Below, piece after piece: positions 9,151-19,113 of a DNA stretch of 64,000 bases (position 1 is its first letter; each line of letters starts with the position of its first letter). Both the position numbers and the translations under genes were made by a program. The notes under the pieces were generated by a model that was given only the letters and a program-made list of their open reading frames with translations, made no database searches and was not told the DNA's origin. The stretch is from an uncultured Pseudomonadota bacterium. GTDB taxonomy: Bacteria > Myxococcota_A > UBA796 > GCA-2862545. The DNA is taken from contig CAJXTB010000014.1 in the NCBI GenBank assembly GCA_913061235.1, forward strand, positions 62,001 through 126,000. Direction: 5' to 3'.

Positions 9151-10194
9151 CTACGCTTCTGCAGCAGTTCCAGAAGCCTTGGTAACAGCGGCAGGATCAG
9201 GCTCGATGACGCCGTTGTCTACGAGGATACGGTGGTGCAACGATGCCATGACGTCAGGGTTGTCCTTCAGGTACTGGCGGGCGTTCTCTCGGCCTTGTCC
9301 GGCGCGTTCGTCGTCGATCGAGAACCACGAGCCACTCTTCTTGACGTAGCCAGCTTCAAGGCCGAGATCGATGAGCTCGGAGGCCATGCACACGCCCTCG
9401 CCGTAGTAGATGTCGAACTCGACCTTGCGGAACGGGGGAGCCAGCTTGTTCTTGACAATCTTGACGCGGGTCCGGTTTCCAAGAATTTCGTCGCCCTTCT
9501 TGATGGAGCCGATGCGTGTGATTTCGATACGCACGGACGAGTAGAACTTCAGCGCGTTTCCGCCACTCGTTGTGCGGGGGGAGCCGAACATGACGCCGAT
9601 CTTGTCGCGCGTTTGGTTGATGAAGATGACCACACAGTTGGACTTGTGGATGGCACCTGTCAGCTTGCGAAGCGCCTGACTCATGAGTCGAGCTTGCAGA
9701 CCGGGCAGCGAGTCACCCATGTCTCCTTCGAGCTCTGCACGCGGCACCAGGGCAGCAACAGAGTCGATGACGATGACGTCAATGGCGCCGGAGCGCACCA
9801 GAGTCTCAGTGATCTCAAGTGCCTGCTCACCGAAGTCGGGCTGCGAGATGAGCAGCTCCTCGATGTTGACGCCGAGATTGCTTGCGTAGTTGATGTCCAA
9901 GGCGTGCTCAGCATCGATGAAGGCGACGGTGCCGCCTAGCTTCTGCGACTGAGCGATGGTCTGAAGAGCCAGGGTGGTCTTACCAGAGGCTTCCTGTCCG
10001 TAGATTTCGACAACCCGGCCCTTCGGAAGGCCACCGATGGTCAGCGCCAGGTCGATTCCGATGGAGCCAGTTGAGATGACATCCACCTTTGGCGGCACGG
10101 TGTCGCCAAACTTCATGATGGCGCCCTTACCGTATGCGCGTTCGATGGAGGAGATAGCGGCGTCAATGGCTTTGTTGCGGTCGTTCTTGGCCAT
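9151..10194 (-). CDS. recA: Recombinase RecA
   Basis: The 347-residue ATP-dependent strand-exchange protein for homologous recombination and LexA cleavage. Walker A reads GQEASGKTT, slightly different from the usual GPESSGKTT; Walker B lies in [12 protein letters not shown]; the loop region has [25 protein letters not shown]. The ATG has an ideal CAGGAGG five bases upstream. The gene sits 35 bases after cinA on the same strand, an arrangement known from several phyla, so transcription probably begins before cinA, where a LexA-like site is seen. Confidence 0.98.
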   Translation of the reverse strand: MAKNDRNKAIDAAISSIERAYGKGAIMKFGDTVPPKVDVISTGSIGIDLALTIGGLPKGRVVEIYGQEASGKTTLALQTIAQSQKLGGTVAFIDAEHALDINYASNLGVNIEELLISQPDFGEQALEITETLVRSGAIDVIVIDSVAALVPRAELEGDMGDSLPGLQARLMSQALRKLTGAIHKSNCVVIFINQTRDKIGVMFGSPRTTSGGNALKFYSSVRIEITRIGSIKKGDEILGNRTRVKIVKNKLAPPFRKVEFDIYYGEGVCMASELIDLGLEAGYVKKSGSWFSIDDERAGQGRENARQYLKDNPDVMASLHHRILVDNGVIEPDPAAVTKASGTAAEA

Positions 10195-10229
10195 GGTGGC
10201 CTCCTGTAGAGAAGAGAGAAGAGTGGAAG

Positions 10230-11477
10230 CTAAATGAGTGTCTGTTGGGCGCGACGGAGCAGGTCCAGCGCGGCACCGGCGGTGAGTGCCTGGATGCGGC
10301 GTCGGTCACCGCCCAAGTGAAGAAGCCGATGATGAACCTGGTCTTGTGGACCAGCAAGCGCAATGTGAACGGTGCCGACAGGCTTGTGCTCGCTTCCACC
10401 CGTTGGGCCAGCGATTCCTGTAGTGGACATGCCCCATGTGCTGCCACAACGCTCACGAATACCGATGGCCATCTGACGGGCGACGATTTCGCTCACCGCA
10501 CCGTGCTCAGCGATCATCGCCTCTGGCACCCCGAGGGTACGGCTCTTTGCGGCGTTGGCGTAGGTAACTGCGCCTTCAATGAACCAGGCACTTGCGCCGG
10601 CAATGCCAGTGAGCTGACTGGCGATGAGTCCGCCTGTGCAGGACTCAGCGGTTCCAATGGTTTGACCACTTGCAGCCAGGTGTGCGCCGACCACTTCGTG
10701 AAGTGACATGGATGGGTCTCCAGGGCGTTCAATGGCGAATACTGGAGAGCCGATTCGGGCCGCGATGTGGTCTACCAATTCGGCGACGCGCTTCGCGGAC
10801 GTTGACGGCTCAAAACGAAGCTTGATGTGGTTCTCGGGCAAGGTGGTCCGAAACGACAGCATCACATCGGGTTCATCAAATGGGCCGATGCGTTCTTGAA
10901 GGTTGGACTCGCCAACGCCGGTTGTACGAAGCGTGACCAATAGACCAGGCAGTAGACCGCGGCCTTGCTGGAGCTCCGGGGCGAGTTTGTGAGTCCACAA
11001 GGCCTTCATCTCACGCGGCACACCGGGAAGGAAGTACAGCGTAGCGCCGTGCTCTTGCACGGAGAATGCTGGAGCAGTCCCCCAGTCGTTGTCGATGCGT
11101 ACGCTGCCTTTGGGCAACCAGGCCTGCTTTTCATTGATGGCCGGCATGACGCGTTTGTAGCGAGCGTACATGGCGCGGATGTTCTCAAGAGCGGTGGTGT
11201 CGAGCTCAAGGGGACGGGAGAATGCGTTGGCGACGGCTCCTGCGGTCAGGTCATCTGAGGTGGGGCCGAGGCCGCCCGTACACACCACAACGTCTGCCAG
11301 GTGAGCGCCACGGATGGCAGCCTGTTCGATCTCACGGGAGATGTCTCGGACAGCCAAGTGCTCCAAGACGTCAAAACCAAGCTCAGTCAATCGTTCCGCA
11401 AGCCATGCGGCGTTCGAATCCACGACTTGGCCGGTTACGACCTCATCGCCTTGGGACAGGATGACTGCGGATGGCAT
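10230..11477 (-). CDS. cinA: CinA: competence/damage-inducible protein, nicotinamide-nucleotide amidase
   Basis: Two-domain protein of 415 residues. The N-terminal MoCF/COG1058 domain ([28 protein letters not shown]) is linked to a C-terminal PncC-type amidase (AESCTGG with the catalytic Ser, TGIAGPTGG) that deamidates NMN in pyridine-nucleotide salvage. The start was set at MPSAVILSQ, 40 codons inside the longest ORF; this gives normal family length and a GAGG about 10 bases upstream, and it leaves a promoter region shared with divergent ruvX. Confidence 0.93.
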   Translation of the reverse strand: MPSAVILSQGDEVVTGQVVDSNAAWLAERLTELGFDVLEHLAVRDISREIEQAAIRGAHLADVVVCTGGLGPTSDDLTAGAVANAFSRPLELDTTALENIRAMYARYKRVMPAINEKQAWLPKGSVRIDNDWGTAPAFSVQEHGATLYFLPGVPREMKALWTHKLAPELQQGRGLLPGLLVTLRTTGVGESNLQERIGPFDEPDVMLSFRTTLPENHIKLRFEPSTSAKRVAELVDHIAARIGSPVFAIERPGDPSMSLHEVVGAHLAASGQTIGTAESCTGGLIASQLTGIAGASAWFIEGAVTYANAAKSRTLGVPEAMIAEHGAVSEIVARQMAIGIRERCGSTWGMSTTGIAGPTGGSEHKPVGTVHIALAGPQDQVHHRLLHLGGDRRRIQALTAGAALDLLRRAQQTLI

Positions 11478-11493
11478 TCGTTGAGCCTCGATA

Positions 11494-11510
11494 GGTGAAC
11501 AGGTGTACAG
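11494..11510 (-). promoter_or_regulatory. Possible LexA/SOS operator before cinA-recA (myxococcal-type)
   Basis: Read on the minus strand, the 17-mer CTGTACACCTGTTCACC fits 16 of 17 positions of the Myxococcus LexA consensus as I remember it (CTRHAMRYBYGTTCAGS). It is also one mismatch from GAAC-N4-GTTC. It lies 17 bases before the cinA ATG and overlaps a -10-like TATGCT (11509-11514), so a bound repressor would block the promoter. No lexA gene is in the window. Confidence 0.5.
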
Positions 11511-11579
11511 CATAACTGGATGGAAGGCACATGTGTCGTGTTGGCGTGACCAAAAAATGTCCGATTTGGAATACACACG

Positions 11580-12035
11580 ATGAAACGTAGCGAACATTCC
11601 GCCCGAAACTGTCGGTCGATGGGATTGGACGTAGGTACGAAGACGATTGGCATTGCGCTGTCGGACCCAACCGGCATGTTTGCCCAGCCCGACCGCACGC
11701 TTTCCCGGAAGGGCGTGGCGAAGGATGTGGCAGTCATCTGCTCACGCATTGTTGAGCAAGACGTGAAATCGGTGGTCGTGGGTCTACCGTTTGAGTTGGA
11801 CGGAACAGAGTCTCGGTCTGCCAGGCTCGCTCGGCAGATCGGTGAGGCCGTTCGCGACGCGGCACAGCTCCCCGTCATCTATGTGGATGAGCGGTACAGC
11901 TCGGTCCAGGCTGAGCGGTCGTTGATTTTCCAAGGTGCCAGTCGTGACCGTCGAAAGAAAGTTATCGACCAGGCTGCCGCTGCCATCATCCTCCAGTCAT
12001 GGCTGGACCATGGCGATGATGTGGCCGAGGACTGA
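11580..12035 (+). CDS. ruvX: Putative Holliday junction resolvase / pre-16S rRNA nuclease YqgF (RuvX)
   Basis: RNase H-fold nuclease of 151 residues implicated in Holliday-junction resolution and 16S rRNA 5' maturation. The signature GLDVGTKTIGIALSD carries the first catalytic Asp; VVGLPFELDG and YVDERYSS follow, and a C-terminal DQAAAAIILQSWL is typical. The ATG at 11580 gives a 13-residue leader; an internal ATG at 11619 (MGLDVG) is an alternative start and neither has a clear ribosome binding site. It is divergent from cinA and three bases ahead of the histidine kinase gene. Confidence 0.88.
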   Translation: MKRSEHSARNCRSMGLDVGTKTIGIALSDPTGMFAQPDRTLSRKGVAKDVAVICSRIVEQDVKSVVVGLPFELDGTESRSARLARQIGEAVRDAAQLPVIYVDERYSSVQAERSLIFQGASRDRRKKVIDQAAAAIILQSWLDHGDDVAED

Positions 12036-12038
12036 CCG

Positions 12039-13721
12039 ATGGACCGTCGACACCCCAACCGTCCGACCGGCTTGGACCTCATTGCGCTGAGTGAGCTGTC
12101 AACGCTTTCCATGAAGGAGTCGCTGTACCCAGAGACGCTTGTGGGAACGGTCGACCCCAAGCGCGTGGACGCTGTCTTTGCGCGCTACGCCTTGTTCTCT
12201 ACACTCTGTGTCTTAGGATTTACTGCGTACCACCTAGTCGTGGGGCAGTACCTGGCGGTTGGTGCAACGGTCAACGCTGTGGTCATCGCGACCATTGGGT
12301 CGGCCTACTTTGGTCGCCACGCTTGGGGTGGGCTCTCAGCACGAAGCCTGATGGTGGCCGCTTGGTTTGTTCATGTGGGTGTGGCGTGTATGGCCCACGG
12401 AGGCTTGTCCTCTCCGGCGGTAGTGTTGGTGCCGTTCATCCCCTGGGTGGCAAGTCACTTACTCTCACAGCGGGCCACGCTCATTGTGGCAACCGTTGCG
12501 TTGAGCATTCTGACCTTCGTTTTTGGAGCACAGCTCACCGGTCGGATCCCGGAGGCAATGCCGGTCAGTGAGGCCGCCTTTTTCCTGCGCTACTTGTACA
12601 TCTTGGTCGCGGTGACCGGAGGTACCCTGGTTGCGGTGTTGAACGTTCGCCGTCGTCGGGACTCGGAGTCAGGCCTAGAGCGTGCCACTGAACGGGCCAG
12701 CGCCATGCTGAACGCCTTGCCCGATACCTTCATCCTGCTGTCGCCAATGGGTGAGATTCTGGAGGCCCGCGTACCGCCGGACAGTGCGTTGGTGGGGCTG
12801 GGACGGCTGATCAACCACCGCATTCACGTGATGCTTGACCCTCGCGAGGCCAGTCGCTTTCAGTCCGCGTTGGAGTCGGTCTCGGCCTCTCGTCAGCCTG
12901 AGACGGTAGAGCTTCAGATGCTTCTGGCAGGAGCCATTTTCGATATCGAAGCGCGCGTATCCGCTCATCCAGAAGGAAACTTGGTTGCGCTATTGCGGGA
13001 TATCTCGCTGCAGAAGCGCTCCCGTCGCATGAAGGACGAGTTCGTTTCTACAGTGAGCCACGAGCTGCGCACACCGCTGACCTCCATTCATGGCTCGCTG
13101 GCGTTGCTGCGGAATCGTGCGCTAGGCGAATTGAGTGGTGAAGCGGCGGGTGTGGTGGAGCTAGCTTGGCGAAATTCAGACCGTCTGCGCCGGCTCATTG
13201 ACGACTTGCTCGACGTCCAGAAGATGGAGTCGGGTCGGTTGGATCTACGCATGGGGCAGTTCGCTGTGGATGGCTTGTTGAGTGCGGCTGTGGAGAGCAA
13301 TCAGCTGTATGCGGCTCAATATGGCGTGGAACTTGAGTACCGACCAATGGTGAGCGATGTCACGGTCACTGTAGATGACGACCGCTTTCATCAGGTGGTC
13401 TCCAACCTGTTGAGCAACGCCATCAAGTACTCCCCGGACGAGGGTCGGGTAGTGGTTCAGGCGACGGTCCACGATGCCAACGTCCGGATCTCAGTACAGG
13501 ACAATGGCCGCGGCATCCCTGACGACTTCAAGCCACGGGTCTTTGAGACGTTTGCGCAGGCCGACTCGAGCGAGACACGGCAGGCCGGTGGAACGGGCTT
13601 GGGTCTGTCTATCTGCAAGCGCTTGGTCACCGCATTTGGCGGCACGATTGGGTTTGAATCGTTCGTTGGAAAGGGGACGACCTTCTGGGTTGACTTGCCG
13701 ATTGTCCCGTCAGGGAACTGA
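12039..13721 (+). CDS. Membrane-bound PAS-containing sensor histidine kinase (orphan)
   Basis: Sensor kinase of 560 residues. About six hydrophobic segments (roughly 50-200) are followed by a basic RRRRD stop-transfer, a PAS-like region (about 215-320), HisKA with phospho-acceptor His341 in SHELRTPLTSI, and HATPase with N-box NLLSNAIKYS, G1 DNGRGIP and G2 GGTGLGLSI. All catalytic boxes are intact. It begins three bases after ruvX, so it is cotranscribed. No response regulator lies nearby. An internal ATG at 12111 could be used instead. Its 3' end overlaps the convergent PD40 gene by 12 bases. Confidence 0.93.
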   Translation: MDRRHPNRPTGLDLIALSELSTLSMKESLYPETLVGTVDPKRVDAVFARYALFSTLCVLGFTAYHLVVGQYLAVGATVNAVVIATIGSAYFGRHAWGGLSARSLMVAAWFVHVGVACMAHGGLSSPAVVLVPFIPWVASHLLSQRATLIVATVALSILTFVFGAQLTGRIPEAMPVSEAAFFLRYLYILVAVTGGTLVAVLNVRRRRDSESGLERATERASAMLNALPDTFILLSPMGEILEARVPPDSALVGLGRLINHRIHVMLDPREASRFQSALESVSASRQPETVELQMLLAGAIFDIEARVSAHPEGNLVALLRDISLQKRSRRMKDEFVSTVSHELRTPLTSIHGSLALLRNRALGELSGEAAGVVELAWRNSDRLRRLIDDLLDVQKMESGRLDLRMGQFAVDGLLSAAVESNQLYAAQYGVELEYRPMVSDVTVTVDDDRFHQVVSNLLSNAIKYSPDEGRVVVQATVHDANVRISVQDNGRGIPDDFKPRVFETFAQADSSETRQAGGTGLGLSICKRLVTAFGGTIGFESFVGKGTTFWVDLPIVPSGN

Positions 13722-14708
13722 CTCACCGAGCCAGCGAGGGAGCCACGCGTCCGCGTCTGGCATGGCAATGACCACGTCGGACACCCGTCCACTAGTGCTC
13801 GCCCAGCGAATGGTACTGCCCGTTGGTGTGCGCGACGTCCACGCAATGTGACGTCCATCGGGAGACCAAGCTGGCTCCACCATGTCTGCGTTGAAGTCGA
13901 GTGTGCAGACCTCCGATCCGTCAAGGCGTCGGATGCGAAGGGTGAGGTGGGTCGACTCCTTCTCAAGAATGGCGAGTTGGTCGGATTTTGGCGACCAGGC
14001 GAACTCCAGCTGGTCAGCATCCCCTGTGTCCAGCAGTTGCGGTGTTCCACCCTCAGTCTGAACCATCAAGCGTCGGTGTGCATCCACGTCGGACAACCAG
14101 GCCAAGGTGTTGCCATTGGGTGACCATCGTGGCCTCAAGTCATCCGCTGGGTGAGTGGTGACGCGCTCGGGCTGGCTGTCCCCAAAGACGGTGTAGATCT
14201 CAGCATTCCCGTCACGACTGCTTGCGAAGGCGATGTCCCCAGCGGCGTTCATGTGGGGCTCGAAGTCGCCTTCAGGTGCACGACTGGCCTGCCAAGGGGG
14301 GCCTCCACTGGCAGCGACTCTCCACACTCCGGTTCTTCCAGCAAGCTCACCGCGAAAGACGACGTTCTGACCGTCTGTGCTCCACATGGGTTCGCGAAGA
14401 GGGGACCCCGGGCCTGCGAGAAACCCGACGTCGCCCATGCCGGGGGCCCAGGTGCCGAGCACATCTCCGGATGGACCCGGTGTGATGGTTAGAAGACGGG
14501 AGCCGTCCGGCGAGACGGGGCCGACAAAGCTGGTAGACAGCGCATCGGGGCACTCGACTTCGCCTGTCTGAACAGTGGCGAGGCAGCTGCGAGTGGGCTG
14601 TCCGTGGGAGTCGACCAGGAACGCAATCTGGCCCAGCTCCGGGGAGCATGGGCCAGCGTTACAGGCGCACAACGCCAGGAAGCTTGCGGACCAGCGCCTT
14701 GCGATCAG
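13710..14708 (-). CDS. PD40/TolB-like beta-propeller lipoprotein, apparent CTG start
   Basis: Predicted 332-residue lipoprotein with TolB-type repeats: SPDGSRLL, SPNGNTLAWLSDVD, SPKSDQLAI and SPDGRHIAWTS are four typical PD40 blade motifs. A signal with lipobox ALCAC opens the protein. No ATG, GTG or TTG precedes this signal except far upstream inside the amidase gene, in frame but without a signal. A CTG overlaps the amidase TGA (CTGA) with GAGG four bases before it, so I take CTG as the start; an ATC codon right after is less likely. It probably binds other envelope proteins or a polymer; its exact role is unknown. Confidence 0.72.
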   Translation of the reverse strand: MIARRWSASFLALCACNAGPCSPELGQIAFLVDSHGQPTRSCLATVQTGEVECPDALSTSFVGPVSPDGSRLLTITPGPSGDVLGTWAPGMGDVGFLAGPGSPLREPMWSTDGQNVVFRGELAGRTGVWRVAASGGPPWQASRAPEGDFEPHMNAAGDIAFASSRDGNAEIYTVFGDSQPERVTTHPADDLRPRWSPNGNTLAWLSDVDAHRRLMVQTEGGTPQLLDTGDADQLEFAWSPKSDQLAILEKESTHLTLRIRRLDGSEVCTLDFNADMVEPAWSPDGRHIAWTSRTPTGSTIRWASTSGRVSDVVIAMPDADAWLPRWLGESVP

Positions 14709-16789
14709 CGAACCTCGCGCACGCGGATGGCGTCTGCCACAACCACATTTCCAGCAGACGTCCAGTGGCTCAGCGCCACTTCGTTGCGACCTGAAGTGAA
14801 GTCGTAGGTACCGAGGGTGACCCAAGTGGCATTGTTGGCACGTTGGTCAACGTACGCGCGTCCGACCTCGTTGCTGCTTGAATCGAACATGACGAACGGG
14901 GCAGCGGTGCTGCGGTTTGCGCCAGCAGTCCAGCGGGCCTCAACGCGGAGCTGCGTGGGCTGGTCTAGGTCGAAGCGGAAGATAAGAGGGTCACTGCTAT
15001 TGCCGGTTTCACGCCAGACATAGTCGGTTCCGAGGTATCCAGGAGTCGACGCGCTCGAGGTCCAACCATTGGAGTACTCCACGCCATAGTCGTTGGTGTT
15101 GCGAGCGTTGTCGCTGTCGATGGTCCAGTCGATGGGCGGCGCTGGCGGTTCGGGCGTGGGGTCCACAGCGGGGGCCGAGCAATCGGTCGACGGCCGCACC
15201 CGGACGGCATCCGCGACAACCACACCGCTGGCGGTAGTCCAGCGGGAGAGGGCCACAGTGTTCCAGCCGTTGGTGAAGTTGAAGGAACCTAGGCCGTTCC
15301 AGCGTCCACCATTGGAACGCTGATCAACGGAGGTCCGTCCAAGCTCATTGCCAGCGGCGTCGAGCATGACGAACGGTGCAGCGCTGCTCCGGTCCGAGCC
15401 AGCACTCCACCAGGCGTCAACTGCGTAGCAGCCGGCATCTCCGAGGAAACTGAATTCTGCGGCGTCAGAGGAAGCACCGGTGGTGCGCCACCAGTATCCA
15501 GTGCCGTAGTAGCCACGAACGTTGGCGCTGGAGTTCCAGTTGCCCGACACTTCCATGCGGGTGCGACCCGGAATGTTGCGGCCGTCGTTGCTGTCGATAA
15601 CGAAGGTGTCCGAACCGGCTTCGGCTGCGGAGGGGGGCGTACTTCCGGCAGTGCCTTCACTTCTGGCTGAGTCCGTTGTGTCACCGCAGCGCTGGCGTAC
15701 TTCGGCCAGGTATGCGGTCCATGGCCAGTTGGGACCTGGATCGGTTCGGTTGTACGGCTGGAGTTGGCCGTGGCCAACGATGTGGTAGCTATCGCGCGGG
15801 ATATCGTGCGATTCGGTGATGTCGCAGACCAGCTGGGTCGAGGCGTCAATGAGGCCTGGATGCCAAGACGACTGTGAACCTGAGCCCGCATGCTCAATGC
15901 CAACGGTAAAGTTGTTGGATGAAGCACCGTTACGCTCACACATCTCACCGCTGTTGCGGTCGCAGTCGTAAGTGGCGCTGATGTGCCAGGCCTTGCGGGA
16001 TTCGGGGACAAGCTGGGTGATTTCGCTTCCGTCGTCGTTGACCACGTAGTGTGCGCTGGCGCCCGAACGCGTGTTGGACAACCAGCTCCAACAGCCGGTG
16101 TAAGCGCCTTCACAGGTGTGAATGATGACGGCCGAGACGTTTCCAGCGGAGCCGGATGGACGTGAGCTGCTGTTGGGCGATGGACGGTAGCGGACGTACG
16201 GGTGGTCACCGCCACTGTTGAAGTTGACGATGGGTGGGGTCGAACTTGGGCGGCCTGTCCATGGTGTGGTCGCGAGTTCCTCTAGGCGAATACCGCGTGT
16301 GATGCGGCGGTAGATTTCGTCGTGAACGTAGAAGGCGGCGTCATCTGTTGGGAGGTCTGAGTAGGTGGCGAGTACGTCGTCCCAGGCTCCAATGACGCCA
16401 CGGTCAATGTCTCCGGCCCAGCTGTCGAGAAGGGCAGCGGCGGCGGCGATGTTGGCCGAAGAGTCGGTGCGCGCGTCATCGATGGAGACGCCAGCGAGTG
16501 CAGCGGCGTCTGCGAGGTGCGCTTCGGGGATGCCCATCAGACCAATGCGTTGCGGTTGGCCTTCGAACTCTTCGTGGAAGTCGAGGGCTTGGAAGCCGGT
16601 CTCGGCTTCAGCAATCGCCGCCAGCACTTCCATGGGGATGTCCCACTCCGACGCTGCATCATCCAGGGTCTGCGGTACAGCAGGTGCCACCTCATTGATT
16701 GGCCGGGTCAGCGGGTCCGTCTCACATCCCGCAGAAAAGAGCGAAATGGCCGCGAGGGCAGTCAGTGAGCGGATGGAGAGGATTTCCAT
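14705..16789 (-). CDS. Lipoprotein fusing lytic-transglycosylase-like, N-acetylmuramoyl-L-alanine amidase and two golvesin-like domains
   Basis: A 694-residue predicted cell-wall hydrolase. The lipobox is LFSAGC. Residues about 45-180 resemble a soluble lytic transglycosylase (AEAETGF with the candidate catalytic Glu, [10 protein letters not shown]). An Amidase_2/PGRP domain follows with zinc ligands in IIHTCEG, the VGH motif and the TDPGPNW Asp. Two repeats of about 130 residues end it; both contain SSAAPFVML- or STAAPFVMF-like segments, VDQR, and VVVADA(V/I)RVR, as in golvesin/xanthan-lyase carbohydrate-binding modules. The start at MEILSIRS has GGAG eight bases upstream. It would cut both glycan and peptide links if both domains are active. 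Confidence 0.88.
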   Translation of the reverse strand: MEILSIRSLTALAAISLFSAGCETDPLTRPINEVAPAVPQTLDDAASEWDIPMEVLAAIAEAETGFQALDFHEEFEGQPQRIGLMGIPEAHLADAAALAGVSIDDARTDSSANIAAAAALLDSWAGDIDRGVIGAWDDVLATYSDLPTDDAAFYVHDEIYRRITRGIRLEELATTPWTGRPSSTPPIVNFNSGGDHPYVRYRPSPNSSSRPSGSAGNVSAVIIHTCEGAYTGCWSWLSNTRSGASAHYVVNDDGSEITQLVPESRKAWHISATYDCDRNSGEMCERNGASSNNFTVGIEHAGSGSQSSWHPGLIDASTQLVCDITESHDIPRDSYHIVGHGQLQPYNRTDPGPNWPWTAYLAEVRQRCGDTTDSARSEGTAGSTPPSAAEAGSDTFVIDSNDGRNIPGRTRMEVSGNWNSSANVRGYYGTGYWWRTTGASSDAAEFSFLGDAGCYAVDAWWSAGSDRSSAAPFVMLDAAGNELGRTSVDQRSNGGRWNGLGSFNFTNGWNTVALSRWTTASGVVVADAVRVRPSTDCSAPAVDPTPEPPAPPIDWTIDSDNARNTNDYGVEYSNGWTSSASTPGYLGTDYVWRETGNSSDPLIFRFDLDQPTQLRVEARWTAGANRSTAAPFVMFDSSSNEVGRAYVDQRANNATWVTLGTYDFTSGRNEVALSHWTSAGNVVVADAIRVREVR

Positions 16790-16923
16790 GGGTAGGCTCC
16801 GGTTTGTGAGGAGGTCGGACGCTACCAGCAAAGCCTGAGGAGATACTGTCAAAAACCCATGGTGTTCTAATCATTCGATTGAACAGCTTGTTCGCCTGCA
16901 TCCCACTCGCGGGTGTTGCGTTG

Positions 16924-18168
16924 CTAAAACAGGTTTCCGAGGTCGATATACACGCCAGGGGCCCAATTCTCTTTGGCACTCAGACCGACGTCTGCTCGGA
17001 TGATGAAGTTCGAATCAATTGCGATTCGTAGTCCGGCTCCTGTGCCGACGAGGGGCTCAGCGAAGGCGGCACCGAGGTCTGACCAGTCTTCGGCCACCAC
17101 TCCTGCGTCTGCAAAGGCCAGGACCGTCAGGTCAACGGGCACACTGCCAATCTTCGCTTTTACAAAGGTCCAACGGACCTCTTGCTGCACGAGGGTTCGC
17201 GCTCGACCCAGATAGCGGCGAGCGCGGATGCCACGCCCCGCGTTCAAGGAGCCGTAGACCTCGTACAGTGCAGAGCCGCCAGGGTTGGCCCACTCACGCA
17301 GAGGAGCATCGCCCACAAAACCGTCGAACACCACGCGAGTTGCGCCAACGACCCGTTCGTCCTTGGTCAGCGGCACGTAGCCACGGAGCGTGGTGTTTAC
17401 GCCAAAGAACGACCAGTTGCTGCCCCAGTAAGGGGCCGCGCCACGCACACTGCCTTCAATCCAGTACCCGCGATGTGGTGCCGGTTCATTGTCGCGATTG
17501 TCCACCATCACGCCGGCCTGAAGGACGGACAGGAACCCCGTTTCACCCTCGGGAAAAACGGTTGCGTACAACGAGTCGGGAAACGGTTCACTGGAGGTGA
17601 AATCGCCGGGTTGGTGCCACTCGACACGTACGCCACCGAAGAACTCCACACGGTGTGGCATGGGGTCGATGGCGTAGCGAGCATTGACGAAGGCGTAGGG
17701 ACGTACCCAGCGGGCCTTGTAGTAGCGACTGGTGAAGGTGTCGCGGTCCTCTCCAGTGAGGGCCAGGGCGTCGGCTGCCTGCTCTGCTACAGCGGGGTCG
17801 CAGGTGACGTCGAATCCGAATCCACAGAAGTTGGCAGCGCGTGTGACGGCGAGCTGCACGCGAGCGGTGAGACGGAGAGGGGACCCGCCGACCCGGAGCG
17901 CGTCAATCTCAACCCGGTGGTTGTGGATACCTTTTGTGGTCGTAAAGAACTGCGCGCCGAGATTGTAGCTGTATGGAGCAGAAGTCCCATTGTAGCGGTA
18001 CAGATTGGCAACAACGCCAAAGCCGAATCCTTCGTCGCTGTTGTAGTTGACTGCCGGAACGGCTCCCCATCCGTAGCCAACTCGCTCCCACGACTCCACG
18101 TCAGGAGCGGGTTCGAAATCTTCCGGCTCGGGTTTTGCGAAGGCCATCATCAGGAGAAATACGAGCAT
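16924..18168 (-). CDS. Omp85/surface-antigen-like outer-membrane beta-barrel protein
   Basis: A 414-residue exported protein with a short signal (MLVFLLMMAFAKP) and then alternating aromatic/polar strands. These include AVNYNSDEGFGFGVVANLYRY, GYWIEGSVRG, a second RGY and a C-terminal GVYIDLGNLF ending in Phe, as expected of an outer-membrane barrel. The C-terminal half resembles the surface antigen (D15) barrel of the Omp85 superfamily; no POTRA domain precedes it. The longest ORF starts at TTG 18186; ATG 18168 was chosen because it starts the signal peptide, although neither has a clear ribosome binding site. First gene of a minus-strand group with the amidase and the propeller lipoprotein. 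Confidence 0.75.
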   Translation of the reverse strand: MLVFLLMMAFAKPEPEDFEPAPDVESWERVGYGWGAVPAVNYNSDEGFGFGVVANLYRYNGTSAPYSYNLGAQFFTTTKGIHNHRVEIDALRVGGSPLRLTARVQLAVTRAANFCGFGFDVTCDPAVAEQAADALALTGEDRDTFTSRYYKARWVRPYAFVNARYAIDPMPHRVEFFGGVRVEWHQPGDFTSSEPFPDSLYATVFPEGETGFLSVLQAGVMVDNRDNEPAPHRGYWIEGSVRGAAPYWGSNWSFFGVNTTLRGYVPLTKDERVVGATRVVFDGFVGDAPLREWANPGGSALYEVYGSLNAGRGIRARRYLGRARTLVQQEVRWTFVKAKIGSVPVDLTVLAFADAGVVAEDWSDLGAAFAEPLVGTGAGLRIAIDSNFIIRADVGLSAKENWAPGVYIDLGNLF

Positions 18169-18210
18169 GGCGCCACGGTACCGCAAGTGACGATGCGATA
18201 GGGCCGCTGT

Positions 18211-19107
18211 ATGAATCCGTTTTCATTGCCCCGAGCAGCCCAGCCTTGTGACGTTGTCTCCTTGGGGGAGGGTATCGCTGCTACCGAGGGCACTCTCCCG
18301 CTACGTAGGCTCTTTCCAACCCCACAGTTCGATGGCGCAGACCCGTTTGCCCTCTTGGACGTGTGGGGGCCTGTGTCACTGATGCCGGACGAAGCGCCGG
18401 GAGTCGAGCCGCATCCGCACTGTCATGTGGAAGTGCTCACCTTGGTACGGGAAGGCGCTGTTCACCAACGCGCTTCGCTCGGCTCTCAAAGCTCTATCAC
18501 CGTCGGTCCTGGCGATGCCGGCTGGCTGCGCGCCGGGGCGGGAGTCGTACATGACGAAGTTGTGTTGGCTACCGACAACACCGGTGGACGCCTGCACGCG
18601 GCACAGCTTTGGGTGTCCATGCCCAAGCGCTCATGGCGGGACGAGCCTGAGCTGCAGAAAGTCCGAGCCGAGACGGTACCCGTGGTGACCGTTGACGAGG
18701 ACGTGCGTGTACGCGTCTTGGCCGGGTTTCTGGGAGACGTCGCTGGTCCCATCCAGACCTTGGCAGAAGTCGATATCTACCATGTCTTTCTGGCCAAGGG
18801 GGCCCGCTGGCAGGGCACGATTTCAGGGGGCCGCAATCCCCTGGTGTTGGCGTGGCATGGCGAGCTGTACCTTGGAGCCAAGTCCAGACCGCTTGGAGCT
18901 GGGCACGTCGCACGACTAGGCGACGGCACATCCATTGAGCTGGTTGCTGGCGGGGATGGGCCCGTCGAAGCGTTGGTGATGGTCGGCCGAGCGCTACATC
19001 AACCCGTGGCGCGCTACGGTCCGTTCATCGCCGATAGTGCCGACGGGATTCGTGCAGCCATGGCCCGCTTTCAACGCGGGCGCATGGGCACTCTCAACCG
19101 TCGATAG
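18211..19107 (+). CDS. Pirin family protein
   Basis: A 298-residue bicupin. The N-terminal cupin contains HPHCHVEVLTLVREG, AVHQ and GVVHDE, which supply the His/His/His/Glu-type metal site of pirins. The C-terminal domain is the usual pirin_C type. Pirins have been described as quercetin dioxygenases or redox-sensing regulators; the role here is not known. It stands alone, divergent from the outer-membrane barrel gene (42 bases) and convergent with the BON/LysM gene (six bases). Confidence 0.9.
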   Translation: MNPFSLPRAAQPCDVVSLGEGIAATEGTLPLRRLFPTPQFDGADPFALLDVWGPVSLMPDEAPGVEPHPHCHVEVLTLVREGAVHQRASLGSQSSITVGPGDAGWLRAGAGVVHDEVVLATDNTGGRLHAAQLWVSMPKRSWRDEPELQKVRAETVPVVTVDEDVRVRVLAGFLGDVAGPIQTLAEVDIYHVFLAKGARWQGTISGGRNPLVLAWHGELYLGAKSRPLGAGHVARLGDGTSIELVAGGDGPVEALVMVGRALHQPVARYGPFIADSADGIRAAMARFQRGRMGTLNRR

Positions 19108-19113
19108 GGCGAA

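Noticed and set aside
17182-18201. 339-codon plus-strand ORF opposite the outer-membrane barrel gene
   Set aside because: The minus-strand frame has a signal peptide, barrel strands and a terminal Phe; the plus frame is an antisense shadow.
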